Shown here in pieces: positions 1-10,349 of a DNA stretch of 64,000 bases. Origin of the DNA: Roridomyces roridus (lineage: Eukaryota; Basidiomycota; Agaricomycetes; Agaricales; Mycenaceae); assembly GCA_029378245.1 (NCBI GenBank), contig JARKIF010000015.1, forward strand, positions 930,001 to 994,000, given 5' to 3'. The notes under the pieces are model-generated. The model worked only from the letters and a program-made list of their open reading frames with translations, was not told the DNA's origin and searched no databases. Within the stretch, counting starts at the first letter, position 1; every line of letters begins with the position of its first letter. A program made the translations under genes and the position numbers.

Positions 1-407
1 GATAAGTATCTCCGTCTTGCGGCAACACTACTCCTTGTTCAACTCCCGTGTCGGACGGCCATCTCTTTTGCGAGTAGTTCGGCGGGAAAAGCAACTTGCG
101 AGAGACGTGTGTGAAGTGGGTCGACTCGCGGGTACTTGTCTTGAGGGCGGGACTGTCAGACTAGTGACCCAAATTGATTACACTGCCGGGAATGTGGGTC
201 GGGCTATGTCTCGAATTGAATGGGATATTTAACGGTTACAGCGGGCGCGGGTGTGGGTCAGGGGCGGGCGCCGATAACTACGCGTCAAGCTTCCGTGTTC
301 GGCTTTCTGCTCCCAAGCGTAGTTATGTTCCGTTACATTACCAAGGTGCAAGGTCCCACACGGCAACGGCCAACTCAAACCGCATAATACGTATTCTTCC
401 CGCCCGG
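1..407. other. Intergenic start of window
   Basis: No gene is supported here. The first 55 bases loosely resemble the 3' part of a tRNA-Asp (GATAAGTATCTCCGTCT, then TTCAACTCCCG and GTCGGAC), but the T-stem does not pair, so this is at best a decayed relic. The rest is the 5' flank of the next gene. Confidence 0.4.
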
Positions 408-415
408 TATATAAA
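408..415 (+). promoter_or_regulatory. TATA box of the SMP-30-like gene
   Basis: A perfect TATATAAA lies about 38 bp upstream of the chosen ATG at 453. This supports that ATG over the upstream in-frame extension, which starts at a non-ATG codon at 174. Confidence 0.6.
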
Positions 416-452
416 GCCAAGAACTGGGCTCACTTCACCAACAGCAGTCGAC

Positions 453-1385
453 ATGTTTTGGTTTACATTGACCCTCAATCTGCTCCACCTTTCTGCACAC
501 GCCGCCGCGTCACTGCCGACCACAGTGCTCTTCCAAACCTCGGATGGATCGTCTCTCGAAAATCTGGCAGCGCGCGCATCTTCCGAGCTGCTCGTCACTT
601 CCACCTCAGTCTCCACCCTCTTCTCCTTCGATCCCACCGCCAAGAACCCTACCCTCACCGACGTAGTGACCTTCCCCAACGCCAATGCACTCCTCGGCAT
701 CGGGGAGATTCGTCCCGACGTCTTCGCCGTCGTCGCCGCCGAACTCAACACAACTACCCTCACCGCTACGCCAGGAAGCGCGGTCATCTGGACAGTCGAC
801 TTCACCGTGCGTGGTACCCCAAAGACGACGAAGGGCGCGAGCATCCCCCAGGCCGGCCTCGCCAACGGCCTTTGTGCTCTCCCCGGCAACCCCGACGTTG
901 TCCTCGTCGCGGACTCGGTCCTCGGGGTAGCCTGGGGGGCGAACGTGCGCACTGGTGCTGTGAGCGTCTTCTTGGAGGACGTAGCGATGACGCCCATCGG
1001 GCCCAGCGACCCGGATGCACCTCCTCTCGGCATTAACGGACTCCACGCCCAGGGCGGCCAGCTGTACTTTACCAACTCGCAGCGTGGAACGTTCTCGCGG
1101 ATGCCACTTGCAGGCGGAGCCGTACAGCAACTTGGGACGAATTTGGGGCTACTTGATGATTTTGCGTTGGATAGCCAGGGCCGGGGGTGGTTGGCTACGA
1201 ATCCTGGGTCGTTGACGTTGATGGACCCGGCGAGGAATGTGGAGCTGGTTGTGGTTAATACGACGCTGAATGAGCCCAGCTCGGCGGCCTTTGGACGGGT
1301 GGGTGCAAAAGCGACCAAGACATTGTTTGTGACTACCAGAGGGGGACAACTTGCTGCGGTGGATACAAGTGGGGTGGCCGCATAA
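453..1385 (+). CDS. Secreted SMP-30/gluconolactonase-like beta-propeller protein
   Basis: This intronless gene encodes 310 aa. The N-terminus (MFWFTLTLNLLHLSAHAAA) is a typical signal peptide, so the product is probably secreted. The body has the repeated short hydrophobic and glycine-rich blades of six-bladed propellers of the SMP-30/TolB type, for example ALLGIGEIRPDVFAVV, GANVRTGAVSVFLED, GQLYFTNSQRGTFSRM and GRGWLATNPGSLTLMD. Fungal secreted proteins of this type are common and mostly uncharacterised; lactonase activity is only an inference, since I cannot verify metal-binding residues. A TATA box 38 bp upstream and the signal peptide fix the start. GC-rich codon use is typical of a real gene. 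The shadow frames on both strands over the same interval are not genes. Confidence 0.8.
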   Translation: MFWFTLTLNLLHLSAHAAASLPTTVLFQTSDGSSLENLAARASSELLVTSTSVSTLFSFDPTAKNPTLTDVVTFPNANALLGIGEIRPDVFAVVAAELNTTTLTATPGSAVIWTVDFTVRGTPKTTKGASIPQAGLANGLCALPGNPDVVLVADSVLGVAWGANVRTGAVSVFLEDVAMTPIGPSDPDAPPLGINGLHAQGGQLYFTNSQRGTFSRMPLAGGAVQQLGTNLGLLDDFALDSQGRGWLATNPGSLTLMDPARNVELVVVNTTLNEPSSAAFGRVGAKATKTLFVTTRGGQLAAVDTSGVAA

Positions 1386-1705
1386 AGTGTGTAGGTTCCA
1401 AAGAGAATATATGTATACGTCGGAAGAATCTAGAGGCGTTGTTGAAGCGTAAGAGCAGAGAGCTTCTATGACTTCGCGCGACATACTTATGGCATGCGGC
1501 ATCTCGGACGAACAGAACCGCGGCGATTCAAACTAGTCAAGTCAAAGCCACCCATTTTCTCCTGATATGCACTGTCCGAATCAATTGGTACACCGAACGA
1601 CAATTAGTCCTGGGAGAGCTCCCTGTCCGAGATGTCGCTGACTCAAAGAGCAAGGGAACCGCAATTGATACTGATAGTGGAAATCAATATACACCTCATC
1701 GCAAC
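1386..1705. other. Intergenic spacer
   Basis: The 3' flank of the SMP-30-like gene and the 5' flank of the tRNA. I see no further feature. Confidence 0.4.
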
Positions 1706-1805
1706 GCATTAATGGGGTAGTGGTAACCTGGGTCGTTGCCATCGTTGCCATCGTCGAACTTTCGCTAGTTTCGACCCGCCGGGGGTTCGATTCCCCCTTA
1801 ATGCA
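1706..1805 (+). tRNA. tRNA-Gly (anticodon GCC) with a 29-nt intron
   Basis: A complete cloverleaf can be drawn. The acceptor stem GCATTAA (1706-1712) pairs with TTAATGC (1798-1804), with discriminator A at 1805. U8 is present. The D stem is GGGT/ACCT with a GG-containing loop. The anticodon stem GGTCG (1731-1735) pairs with CGACC (1772-1776). T33 is at 1737 and the anticodon GCC at 1738-1740. The T arm is GGGGG-TTCGATT-CCCCC (1781-1797). The anticodon loop is expanded by about 29 nt (roughly 1742-1770), the canonical position for a eukaryotic tRNA intron, one base 3' of the anticodon. The intron begins with a second copy of the TTGCCATCG motif found at the anticodon. A T-run at 1815-1818 can serve as Pol III terminator. 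Confidence 0.9.
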
Positions 1806-2029
1806 TTCGTGACATTTTGTCAGATTTTTGTCCCTGACCTTCCACGCATCCGGCTGAGGCGTGAAGCTTCGCCGCCAGGGCTCTTTTGTAATCCAGAATG
1901 TTCCCAAGATCTTGGATTTTGCTTTGTAGAAAGATGACGGTCAGGGACAACTCCGACCAGAGGGATTGATGATCAGCAATTGACGGATGCAATTGTCGCT
2001 TGCTTCTGACCGCCACATCATCGCCAGCA

Positions 2030-3150
2030 ATGGCTGACGATGCACCTCTCGTGTTCGCTCCGGTCCTGCCTCACGAACTAGAACAGGAAATCTTTGTTAC
2101 TGCAGCTTACATTGAGCCGCTCGCCATCCCAAAATTTATGCTTGTAGCGTGGCGCGTCAAACTCTGGTCTGTCGACTTGTCCTGAGCCCTTTCCCCGCTC
2201 ATCAGCCCAGGGTCGAACCACTCCTATACCGCGTTGTCATGCTCTCCGGTTCAGAAGCAGACAATGCCTTGGGCCTGAATGCAGCGTCCTGGTATCCCTG
2301 TCGTTCGGATCTCTTCATACAATCGCTTGGCTCTCCATCCACACTCGGGGAGTCCATCCATCATCTCTGTCTGGTCTCGGTGGACCCAGACAGAATCCAG
2401 CCCATCTTATCCGCGGCCTCCAACGTCCAAGATCTCTGGATCAATAACCTTACGCGCGACCACTGGCCTATCGTCAGCACAATGCCTTTACGGAGATTGC
2501 ACTGCAGTCTCGAGGCGTTCACTCTCCCAAAAATCGACTTCAGGCATCCCATGTTCTCCCAACTCACCCACTTCGAGCTCACCTTTGTCCCACATTTCAC
2601 CGAGGACGTCTGGTCCGCGGGGCTTGCTGCAATCCCCAATCTCACTCATTTCGCCTACAATAGCGACTTGGAGCTGCTATCGCTGTCGCCCACGTTGTTA
2701 CGCGGGTGCGAGTCCTTGCGTGCACTCATATTTCTCGCGATGGCGCACATGCCGATCCTCGCCAGGTCCACCATCGACCCACATCTAAAGGACCTCGCGC
2801 GTGACCCTCGCTTTGTCCAGCTCGTTTGTACGCGATATGTCAGAGACTGGCAGATGGGCGCTCTGAAGGGCATAGACTATTGGGCGCGCGCAGATGAGTT
2901 TATATCGAAGCGCAGATCGGGGGAGATTGATGGTACGGTTCCGACTAGCCTGTGTCGTATTCTTCTCCTGATTGCCGTTCTTATCAGCTCTGCAGTATAT
3001 GATTCCTGGGGATGCCAGCCACGATCTGCCATGATCGAAGCAGGCATCTGCTGCACGACAGGCTGTCGCTATCGGGCAAAGACGTGGCCCCATTCCTCGA
3101 GGCCCTCGCCTCTCCAAAAAACACCTACTTTCCCTTCGTGCAGACCATAG
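2030..3150 (+). CDS. F-box-like / leucine-rich protein, lineage-specific family
   Basis: The model has exon 1 at 2030-2166, an intron at 2167-2210, exon 2 at 2211-2932, a probable intron at 2933-2995, then a short tail of uncertain end. The N-terminus carries a degenerate F-box-like helix (VLPHELEQEIFVTAA followed by KFMLVAWRVKLW), then VEPLLYR across the first splice junction. Leucine-rich segments follow (LRRLHCSLEAFTLPKID, FSQLTHFELTFVPHFTEDVW, IPNLTHFAYNSD). F-box proteins are adaptors of SCF ubiquitin ligases, but the target is unknown. Two relics of the same family occur at 9338-9506 and 51289-51841. The latter also has a splice donor just after the equivalent of GEID, supporting the intron at 2933. 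Downstream, 3012-3209 in another frame looks like a fragment of a different F-box gene, so the 3' end may be damaged. Confidence 0.55.
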
Positions 3151-3277
3151 CGTCACAAGCCATACCACATCAAATCATTGCTGGATCTGCTCCCTTGCTT
3201 CACAATTAAGCGCCATCAATTTCACCTTGAGTCCATATTCTGGTACGAAAGCCTCAGTCGGAAAGATCAACGACGCC

Positions 3278-4616
3278 TCATTGAACATCGCCAACCCCTG
3301 ACCCAGCAAATATACCATCCTCCTCAACCTCGAACTTCTCAAACATCTCCCTCACCTCTTGAAACCTCCTCCGAATGATCTCCGCCTTCTCGGCCGAGCG
3401 CGGGGTGATTTGGCAGCGGAACGGGAGCGGCGTGGTCACCACGCCCTGTTTTATCATGTCCGAGTGAGACATTTATCGGCACGAACACGTACCTTGGAAT
3501 AAGCGAATGTATCAACCTCTGCGTCAACGGCTGGTCTGAATTCAAACGCCCAGATGAGGTTGAGGACGTTGATATTCTGCGCCGGACGGCATGTGAGTAG
3601 CCGATCTACAGAGTGAGAAAGAAACGCACGATGGAGTTCTGTGCAACGTGGATTCCGGGGCACGATCGCTGAATGCATCAGCAACAGAAAGGAATGGGAG
3701 AACTGAACTGACCCGTCCAACACCAAAAGCCAGACTCGTCTTGAGACTGCTAGTGTCGATATCCAGATCAGGTTTCGTGCCGTTCTCCGTCAACAGATAT
3801 CGCTCTGGACGGAAATCGTCCGGATCGCTGAATAGTTCTGGGCATGGTCGACATCAGACGCAATCCAATATTGCACGAAATCGGGGCGAACCTGGGTCAT
3901 GAAATATTCCCCCTAAATATTCCGAAATCAATCAACGGGCTGCTCAGATGGACGGGAGGTGCGACACACAAGCATTGACGAATACGGTGGAGCCGGAGGG
4001 AATCGTGTAGTTCCCGCACTAGAATCATCCATATCCGTCAGCGCCCTAGCAGGTAGATGAAGCTTAATACGCGAGATGAGCGTGTGGTTTTTTAATTGTA
4101 TGTAAAGGAAGGGCCACGTACCGTACCGGGCAAATGCTATATGGAGTCCCCCGGTGACTACGTCGACGATGTGCGAGCCAGGTCTATCAGACGTCGTCAG
4201 GCTCCGTTTCTCAAGCAGCTCTTTCACGACGGCGATATCGGTGACGACCACGAGGGTGCCAGGTCCAATTTTGAGCTGTGGATGTATTGAACGTCGTCTG
4301 TGGCGTAAGGGAATTACTGACCGAGTAGATACCGCCGTATATTTTAGCCCATTCCGTGAATCTGTCGGAGGAGAGGTGCGTCAACGGCGTAGGGAGCGCG
4401 TATACACACCCACTTGAAATGCGGGTACTCCTTGGGGAATACGTGAAGATTTCCTATGATCGGCAGAGTGGGAGGCCCAGGTGGCAGTCCATCCTCCCGC
4501 GCGCCGTACTTGCGGAGAAGTAAAGCCAAGATTGTAGCCAGCAGAGCGGTGAGCAGTAGACAGAGCATAGTATATTGACGGAGTGGAAGATCGCAAGAGT
4601 GCTCTTGTGGGTGCAT
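3278..4616 (-). pseudogene. Cytochrome P450 relic lacking its central region
   Basis: The N-terminal exon has a membrane anchor (MLCLLLTALLATILALLL, ATG at 4568, or 4616 for a longer form) and the proline hinge GLPPGPPTLPIIGN. Small exons follow encoding WAKIYGG, LKIGPGTLVVVTDIAVVKEL and GGLHIAFARYG. The 3' part keeps DPDDFRPERYL, the heme loop FGVGRRSCPG split by an intron, then VAQNSIVRFFLTL and the terminal exons ending at 3278. Only about 280 nt separate the N-terminal block from the DDFRPERY block, where a normal P450 needs roughly 300 residues. The I-helix oxygen-binding motif and the ExxR motif are therefore absent. An intact heme loop with no I-helix cannot give an active monooxygenase. 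I infer an internal deletion in an otherwise well-preserved microsomal P450. Confidence 0.75.
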
Positions 4617-5404
4617 CCGTGCGCTAAGGCCATTCTAATAGTACTTGGTCCACGAGCCTCGAGGAGACGAGGACCGGATCGCGGTAGTTATCTTGCCATC
4701 CGCGACCATCCGACTACCGGATCCGACTAGACGAAGAAATGGAAGCAAGTGTTCAAACGAGGGACACCATCGGGAAGAGAGACCGTTGAGGAAACGGCAG
4801 ACCTGAGACGGGGAGATGAAGGCGACGTTGATTACGTGTCACTGTCACAGGCGACCGAGTGATCCGGGCTCAAAAATTCAATCTGCGAGATAAGTACTTG
4901 GTATCTGCGTCTTGTCCTGGGACCTACATCCGCAGCGCATATTCCTGGATTCACTGTTCTGAGCTGTGACGCCGTTCCTACTGCGACTCAAAAACGAGAG
5001 TAAGTATGATTCATCCGCGGGTGGTTCGATTCCACGCGCTCTCATTCGAGGGCGGTTACTGGCGCTTTTTCTCTGCCTTGTTGTCCCAGAGATTTTCGTC
5101 GCGAGTTGTGGGTGGGAGAGGTGGCTTTCCTACTCAAGTACGTATGCTTATCTTGATTGGTATTTGTGCGGATGACTCCCCGGCCCTCACTGCCAGATCC
5201 GAGGGGCTCGAGGTTGGTTTCGCACGGCAAACGTTATATTTACACCGCACGTCACAATCACCTGCAGAGTGCTTCGCGAGATACAAACAAGAAAACAATG
5301 CTTGAACAATGCCAAGAACCACAAGAGACGCCCACTCATATCTTTCCTGTTTGCCCCCCTTCCTAAAATCTTCTTCAACACGACCCTGCCCTTCGTCTGC
5401 CACC
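4617..5404. other. Intergenic region, no gene seen
   Basis: Only short overlapping ORFs without motifs occur. A Pol III B-box-like sequence GGTTCGATTCC lies near 5034, but no cloverleaf can be built around it. Confidence 0.4.
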
Positions 5405-6555
5405 TCAAAACGGCATATCCCACAGTACACGCAGTCGCGACCGATGTTCAGGATGGGAACCGTGCAGAGCCTCTTGACGAACCTTCTTCCCCTCCTCGTC
5501 GTTCATTCCAACCTTCTTCACCGCTCCTTCTCCATCCATATCTTCCTCACAGCGACGCTTCTTCTGATTCCCGTTTTGAATCGCCCCACGCGCAGTCGAA
5601 TCCTCATCCATCACACCGAGCGACGGCGCCCACCCGCGGACTCTACAAGGCGTTCCGTGGTCGTAGCCATTTTGAGTGGGATGCTGCTGCTGCAATCGGT
5701 ACGTGGCGATCGCCTCCGCTTCGTCCGTGAACGATACCGATATTGATCCTGGGAGGCCGGGAGGTGGTGACCCTCGCATCTCCACATCCTCCTCACGCAG
5801 CCGCTTCTTCCCACACTCGTTCTGAACTACCACAGGCACGCGCTCAGAAGATTCACCCTCACACACAGTCGAATCCTCAACCATGACGCCCTCCGACGGC
5901 GCCCAAGCGAGAATAAAAGGGGTTCCATAGTCGGTAGGATGCTGCTCTAATTTGCACGCAGCGAGGGGGTGGTATGGCAGGTTGTAGGGATATCGGCTGA
6001 CGTCGCCGTTGCTGTTTTGTGGAAGACAAAAATAAGGATGAGCAGAGGATTCGTCGGTCTGGCTCTTCTGCAGGTGTGTGTACCCTTAGTAGGCGAACGG
6101 AGGGAGAGATACGGACAAAAAGAGACCAGTCGACACTCACCGTCCCACCTGCACCCCGCTTAATCTTTCGTTTTCGTTGCCCACAGTCGGCCGGTCTAGG
6201 GCACGAATGTATTCGTTCGTGAAGGCCACACTTGTTACACAACTAAAACCCGGCATTTCATTAGCATCCAAGCAAGCAGGAACACACGCACTACTTTCCC
6301 CACACTCAAAACGGAGCGCCGCCACACGCTTGTCTGTACTGTGCGGCAAGTGAAACACCTGCGGTGAATGGTTTCGGAGGGCTTGGTCGCCACGTCGTCG
6401 GTGAACAATATAGATCCTGAGGAGCCACCAACAGACACGCGCGAAGGAGAGCTGTGTGTGGAATGCACTGGGGGACTCGAGACGGAGCTGTGGCCGCCGT
6501 GGCGCTCGTACGCCGGGCTGACGTGCTGAGGCTCGGGCTCAGGAGTCGTGGACAT
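5405..6555 (-). CDS. GATA-type zinc finger protein (copy 1)
   Basis: Three exons (6555-6292, 6242-6141, 6067-5405) splice in phase through introns of 49 and 73 nt to give about 342 aa. The finger is C-x2-C-x19-C-x2-C. It starts with RRCFTCRTVQTSVWRR at residues 65-80 and ends with CNKCGLHERIH in exon 2; the WRR and CNKCG elements are the GATA-family hallmarks. A basic stretch RKRKIKRG follows, then a long low-complexity acidic/basic tail ending RLRVLWDMPF. The product is probably a nuclear DNA-binding regulator of unknown target. It is a paralogue of 48722-49723, sharing the flanking SILFTDD/SISFTDD motif, both intron positions around the second Cys pair, and the C-terminal RLRVLWD. The start ATG is at 6555; the codon before it is TTG. 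Confidence 0.75.
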
Positions 6556-7565
6556 CAATGGACGCGATGAGAGGGCTGTCTCGTTGTCGATGCTGATGAG
6601 CCTGAGGGCTGGGGAAACAGTGATGACTGAAAAGGAAAGAAGAAAAAGCGATAGGCTTACAAATCCGGATCATGATCATGAGCTACTCTGATCCACGCAT
6701 CAAGTGATTTCGACATGCGGGTCTCGATATGAGATCGATGAGAATCACTGTCGCAGACTCGCAATCAGTCGCGATGTGGGGGAAATTTTTCACAGCTGTC
6801 TCGTTATGTCTCAGTGAAGAGAGGGACTCATGAACTCGTTTGCGGCCTTCAAATGAATCAAATCAACTTCCAAATTATCATTTCTCTTCTCATGAACCGT
6901 AATAGTCAAATGAACCGGCTCGTAGTCGGGACATCAGATGTTGAGTGAACAGCGAAGAGTGCCGATGTCACTGTTCATTTACAACAGCATACGTCCGCCT
7001 CCCTGGACGCTCCATGAACTATCATTCTGGGCTCGGAGGCTAGCTCCGACATACCCTTCATGGCGTTCAATCGTTTTTGAACATTGCTTTTGGCCAACGA
7101 AAGTGTTCTTGACATTGACCTTTCGATTATTAATACTGGTTCAAGTCTGACCACCAGAAATGAACTTTCCAGTCGGCTTTTGAACAAACCATGTGTTCGG
7201 GAGGCTTTGATTTTTCGACGTGTGCGCGGGATGTCGAGAGGCGGCCCTCAGAGGCCTTCAAGTTCTGGCGCTGTGACTCCGTGATTGCTTTCTCGCAAGT
7301 TCCCACAAGCACTTCTGGAGCATGAAGCCTGAGGAAGCACTTAGCTTGGACATAGTACTAGTAATACGATGTCGTTGGCAGCTGCGACAGATCCGCAAAA
7401 AAAAGGCGGGTTCGACTCCCGGTCTGTGAGTTCGGTAGGGACGAATTTTTTCCCCGGCCTTGTCCATGCCTGGGATATTCGTCGATATCATCGAGCTCGC
7501 AGATGCGAGCGTAGTAAGAGACGATTCGCTGCGCAGCTCTGACCAGTGTTGGAGTCACATCATCT
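6556..7565. other. Intergenic region, no gene seen
   Basis: AT-richer sequence with short, motif-free ORFs only. A T-arm-like GGTTCGACTCCC near 7409 lacks the rest of a tRNA. Confidence 0.4.
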
Positions 7566-7740
7566 TCTACAGCGCATGGCCCCTGCTGCGGGCACACGCA
7601 TACGCCACACCACCACCGCCGTACCTGCGAACCCAGGCTCAAAGAGGCATTGCTGGCGTCAGCAACATCAGGCCGGCGTTGGCGCTTGGCGTTGCTCTAT
7701 GATACATTCTCCATCATCCGATTCATCGCAATGGAAAAGA
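7566..7740 (+). pseudogene. Exon fragment of the orphan family (relic)
   Basis: The stretch starting AGCGCATGGCCCCTGCTGC is clearly related to the start of exon 2 of the gene at 14639-15468 (GCATGGCCCCTGCTGCAGAC on its coding strand), followed by a match to its segment encoding SVIRFI (ATCATCCGATTCATC). The upstream exon and the downstream two thirds are absent, and there is no continuous reading frame matching the family. It is a truncated duplicate. Confidence 0.5.
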
Positions 7741-7788
7741 ATCAAGTGGGTGAAAATTGTAGAAACGACAAAATGGAAGAACATCGAT

Positions 7789-9299
7789 CTAAAAGTCTGA
7801 ATCCGAATTGGAAGGTTCATATGGATGGACACATTCACCAAATGCACCATCGAGCTTTCCGCGCAAACCATCTACCAATTCTCCTCGGACAGTCACCCGT
7901 CTGAGTCGCGACATAGGCCTATAACCGTTGCTATCCTTTGATTCCTCCGAGTGTTCAGGCCACCAGCTCGACTCGAGCATTGCGGCAAAATTGTCGGTGT
8001 GTTTGATCTGAACGTCGGATACAGTCAATTCCTCCAAGTTGGGTAGGAGCGTGTCATGCTCCTTCGAGTACGTCAACACGTTCCACAGATCCCTGTCCGC
8101 TCGTATACCATCATGCAAGCAGAGCTTGCGAACACTCGTGGTGCGGTGGAAGAGTGAGATCAACTCCTGTGCCTCGTACGGGCTGCGCTCCCCAAGCTCG
8201 AGTGCGTCAAGCTCGAACGGGCCACGATCGTACAACTCGTTGAGCCCCTGGATTTCCTCGTATCCTCCCTGGAGGGAGATTCGTCGCAGTCCCGGAAGCG
8301 ATAAGCCCCCGAGGACGATTGCACTTCGCACGATCTCAGAGCGACGTGCTTTAGTCTGGGGAGCACGCAGTCAGGCACCGCTTCCGGATCGTATGGCGCC
8401 TCAGTCGACCAGCAGAGATCCAAGGTCTCAAGCTGACCACAGAGTCGTATAATCTGCCGCAGTCGTTCCACGCCGTCGGCTTGCAAGCGGATTCCTGTAA
8501 GTTGACTCCACGGGAAGCTCTCCTCATTTGAAAGCTGCTTCCATCCGAAAAGGTCGACGGATGTCAAAAGTGGCGCCGTGCGGAAAGCATCGATGGTCCC
8601 CACGATTTGCTCGTGAGGCGTGCGTCCGTACCAGATCTTGCCGGGAATGTACCGAACGACAGTGAGGACCAGAGTCTCCAGTGACGGAAACATGTCACTC
8701 GTCATCCCAACCAAGGGCTGGAAATACTCGGGGGAAGCCTTCACAGTCGAGGACTGCAATCGGCTACACAAGGACCAGATTGAAGCAAGAGGCGTACCCA
8801 GGGGCTCCGGGCAGAGTATGGAGATGTTGAGACGCAGTAGGCAAGGGCGGGATCTTTCGGCCATTGCTGCGATGTGTCCGCCGTGGAGGGGCTTCCGCAG
8901 ATTCGGTAGCTCGATGGCGCGCCATAACTGTGGAGTGCCGAGTGCGACAGCCCGCCAGCGGGAGCAAATGCGACCGAAGATATTGGGCGGCTGAAGAACG
9001 TCGTCGCTCCGATACAAGGAGGAAGCCAGAGCGGAAGCCAGGCAGACCTTGAATATGTTGGATAGGAGTTCTGCAGGAAAGCAGCGGAGAGGTGAGATGA
9101 TCCCCTCGAGGGAAGTGATCTGCTCCTGCAGTGTGGCGGACTCGAGAGAAGCGGCATCCAAACGCCTCGTGAGAGCTTCAATTTCGCCGGTAATTTGTAC
9201 TCTCTCCACGTCCGCCTTTGATTTCAGACTCTTAATGTCTCGAATGCGAAGGCGGACTTCTTCGGCCTGAGGCTCGGTGGGAGGAGAGTTGCTTGACAA
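7789..9299 (-). pseudogene. F-box protein pseudogene: frameshift and lost start codon
   Basis: This inverted copy closely matches the intact F-box gene at 17271-18788, with a nearly identical N-terminus (NSPPTEPQAEEVRLRIRD, then a coiled coil, then the F-box CFPAELLSNIFKVCLA and CSRWRAVALGTPQLW). The reading frame is broken between LKHVALRSCEV and LPGLRRISL. Aligned by eye, this segment is 59 nt where the intact gene has 60, so a single base is missing (about 8290-8350), and the rest continues in the next frame to 7789. The MDLTL start is also lost: homology stops at TTGTCAAGC (9299), and the only nearby upstream ATG is out of frame. Both lesions argue for a pseudogene rather than a sequencing error. 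Confidence 0.8.
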
Positions 9300-9337
9300 C
9301 AGTCAAATGCATTCCCTCAGCCAAAAGATCTCACTCA

Positions 9338-9506
9338 CATTCAGGGTGGAGCCGTTGCTGTATCGCGTCGTTTTCCTCTCCGACGGCGAACCCAGCCTGG
9401 ACAGCATACCGACCCTTACCTACTCGATGTTCCTACGCCTCCTGGCAGCCAAGCCCGCGGACTTCTTCCAGAAGGCCGTGAGGCATCTTTTCTTCGGATA
9501 CACACA
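9338..9506 (+). pseudogene. 5' fragment of an F-box-like family gene, truncated by element A
   Basis: Starting right after a splice-acceptor-like CACATTCAG, the frame encodes VEPLLYRVVFLSDGEPS and continues to the F-box-like family motif AVRHLFFGYTH. VEPLLYR matches the start of exon 2 of the gene at 2030-3150. The coding sequence stops where element A begins (9507). The matching 3' half of such a gene is at 51289-51841 on the other strand. Confidence 0.65.
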
Positions 9507-10349
9507 TATGGCACATATATTGTACAACAAATAAAAAATTGCGCAACAAGGGAAAATCTTGAGAAAAGACGCAACTTCAGTGGAATCACCAAAAAAAAAC
9601 ACGCATGTTGAGTCCAACTCCGCAGAAAATGACACACCCTCAGCTTTGAAAAAATTGCAAACATTGGACTGGGAGTCAAAAGTTCAATTCAATACAGCTC
9701 AGAAACGAAGCCAGCTGACCATGCTGCGAGTTGCTGTGATGATTGTTCGGCAAGCCCTGATCTGATCATGATGTTCAGTAGTGCAACTTGAACAATTCAA
9801 TACGGCTTTGCAGCCTGTGCCTGCATACAGCCTGCCAGTGCTAGCCCACTGGCAGGAGATCAATGTTTCAACCGGGGTTACATGGGGCTGCAATGCCATC
9901 CCTGACATTGGCTGGAGGCCTGGGGGGTTGTAAGGGCTAGTCTGCGAGGTTGAACCACCTCAGTGTTCAAGCTCAAGGTTATTTAGGCAGTCCGCAGTTT
10001 GCAGCTATGGTAAGCCGTACCAGACTGCCCAAGCAGATCAAGTTGTCTTGCATTACAGGTCAGCCAATTCAACTTGAATCCTGTTCAAGTTGAATGTGGA
10101 AAATTGAACCATGGATTAGCAATGCCATCAATGCACATCAGGTATAATGATTGCTGATGAGATTGTTCAAAATCAGGCCAGCTGGCCACACGGCTTACTG
10201 GGTCAATCCAGGGGTATAGTGTGGTGTGTGTTTTCCTGGAGTGGTGCAACTTGCATGTTTTTTTTTTACAAGGTGCATTTGAGGTGCATGTTTTTTTGCA
10301 CGAGGTGCGTGTTTTTTTCTTTGAATTATTGGACACTATATGTGCCATA
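9507..10349 (+). mobile_element. TIR element A, copy 1 (non-autonomous)
   Basis: The 843-bp element starts TATGGCACATATATTGTAC and ends with the inverted equivalent, TATATGTGCCATA. Read inward, the two termini agree for about 20 bp (TATGGCACATATA, then TGT and CAA with a few mismatches). The interior is AT-rich with poly-T runs and encodes no transposase. Copy 2 at 51842-54431 is highly similar over the first 750 bp. Confidence 0.7.

Noticed and set aside
1..55. tRNA-Asp-like sequence at the very start of the window
   Set aside because: Several words match a tRNA-Asp but the T-stem is mismatched and the 5' half is outside the window, so I do not call a tRNA gene.
338..1318. 326-aa minus-strand ORF opposite the SMP-30-like gene
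   Set aside because: An antisense shadow of a GC-rich coding region; no start context or domain, while the plus strand has a signal peptide and TATA box.
5015..5056. B-box GGTTCGATTCC with CTCTC downstream
   Set aside because: No A-box at the right spacing and no pairing acceptor or anticodon stem; probably chance or a remnant.
7400..7430. GGTTCGACTCCC resembling a T arm
   Set aside because: No matching acceptor, D arm or anticodon stem upstream; the preceding poly-A run breaks any cloverleaf.
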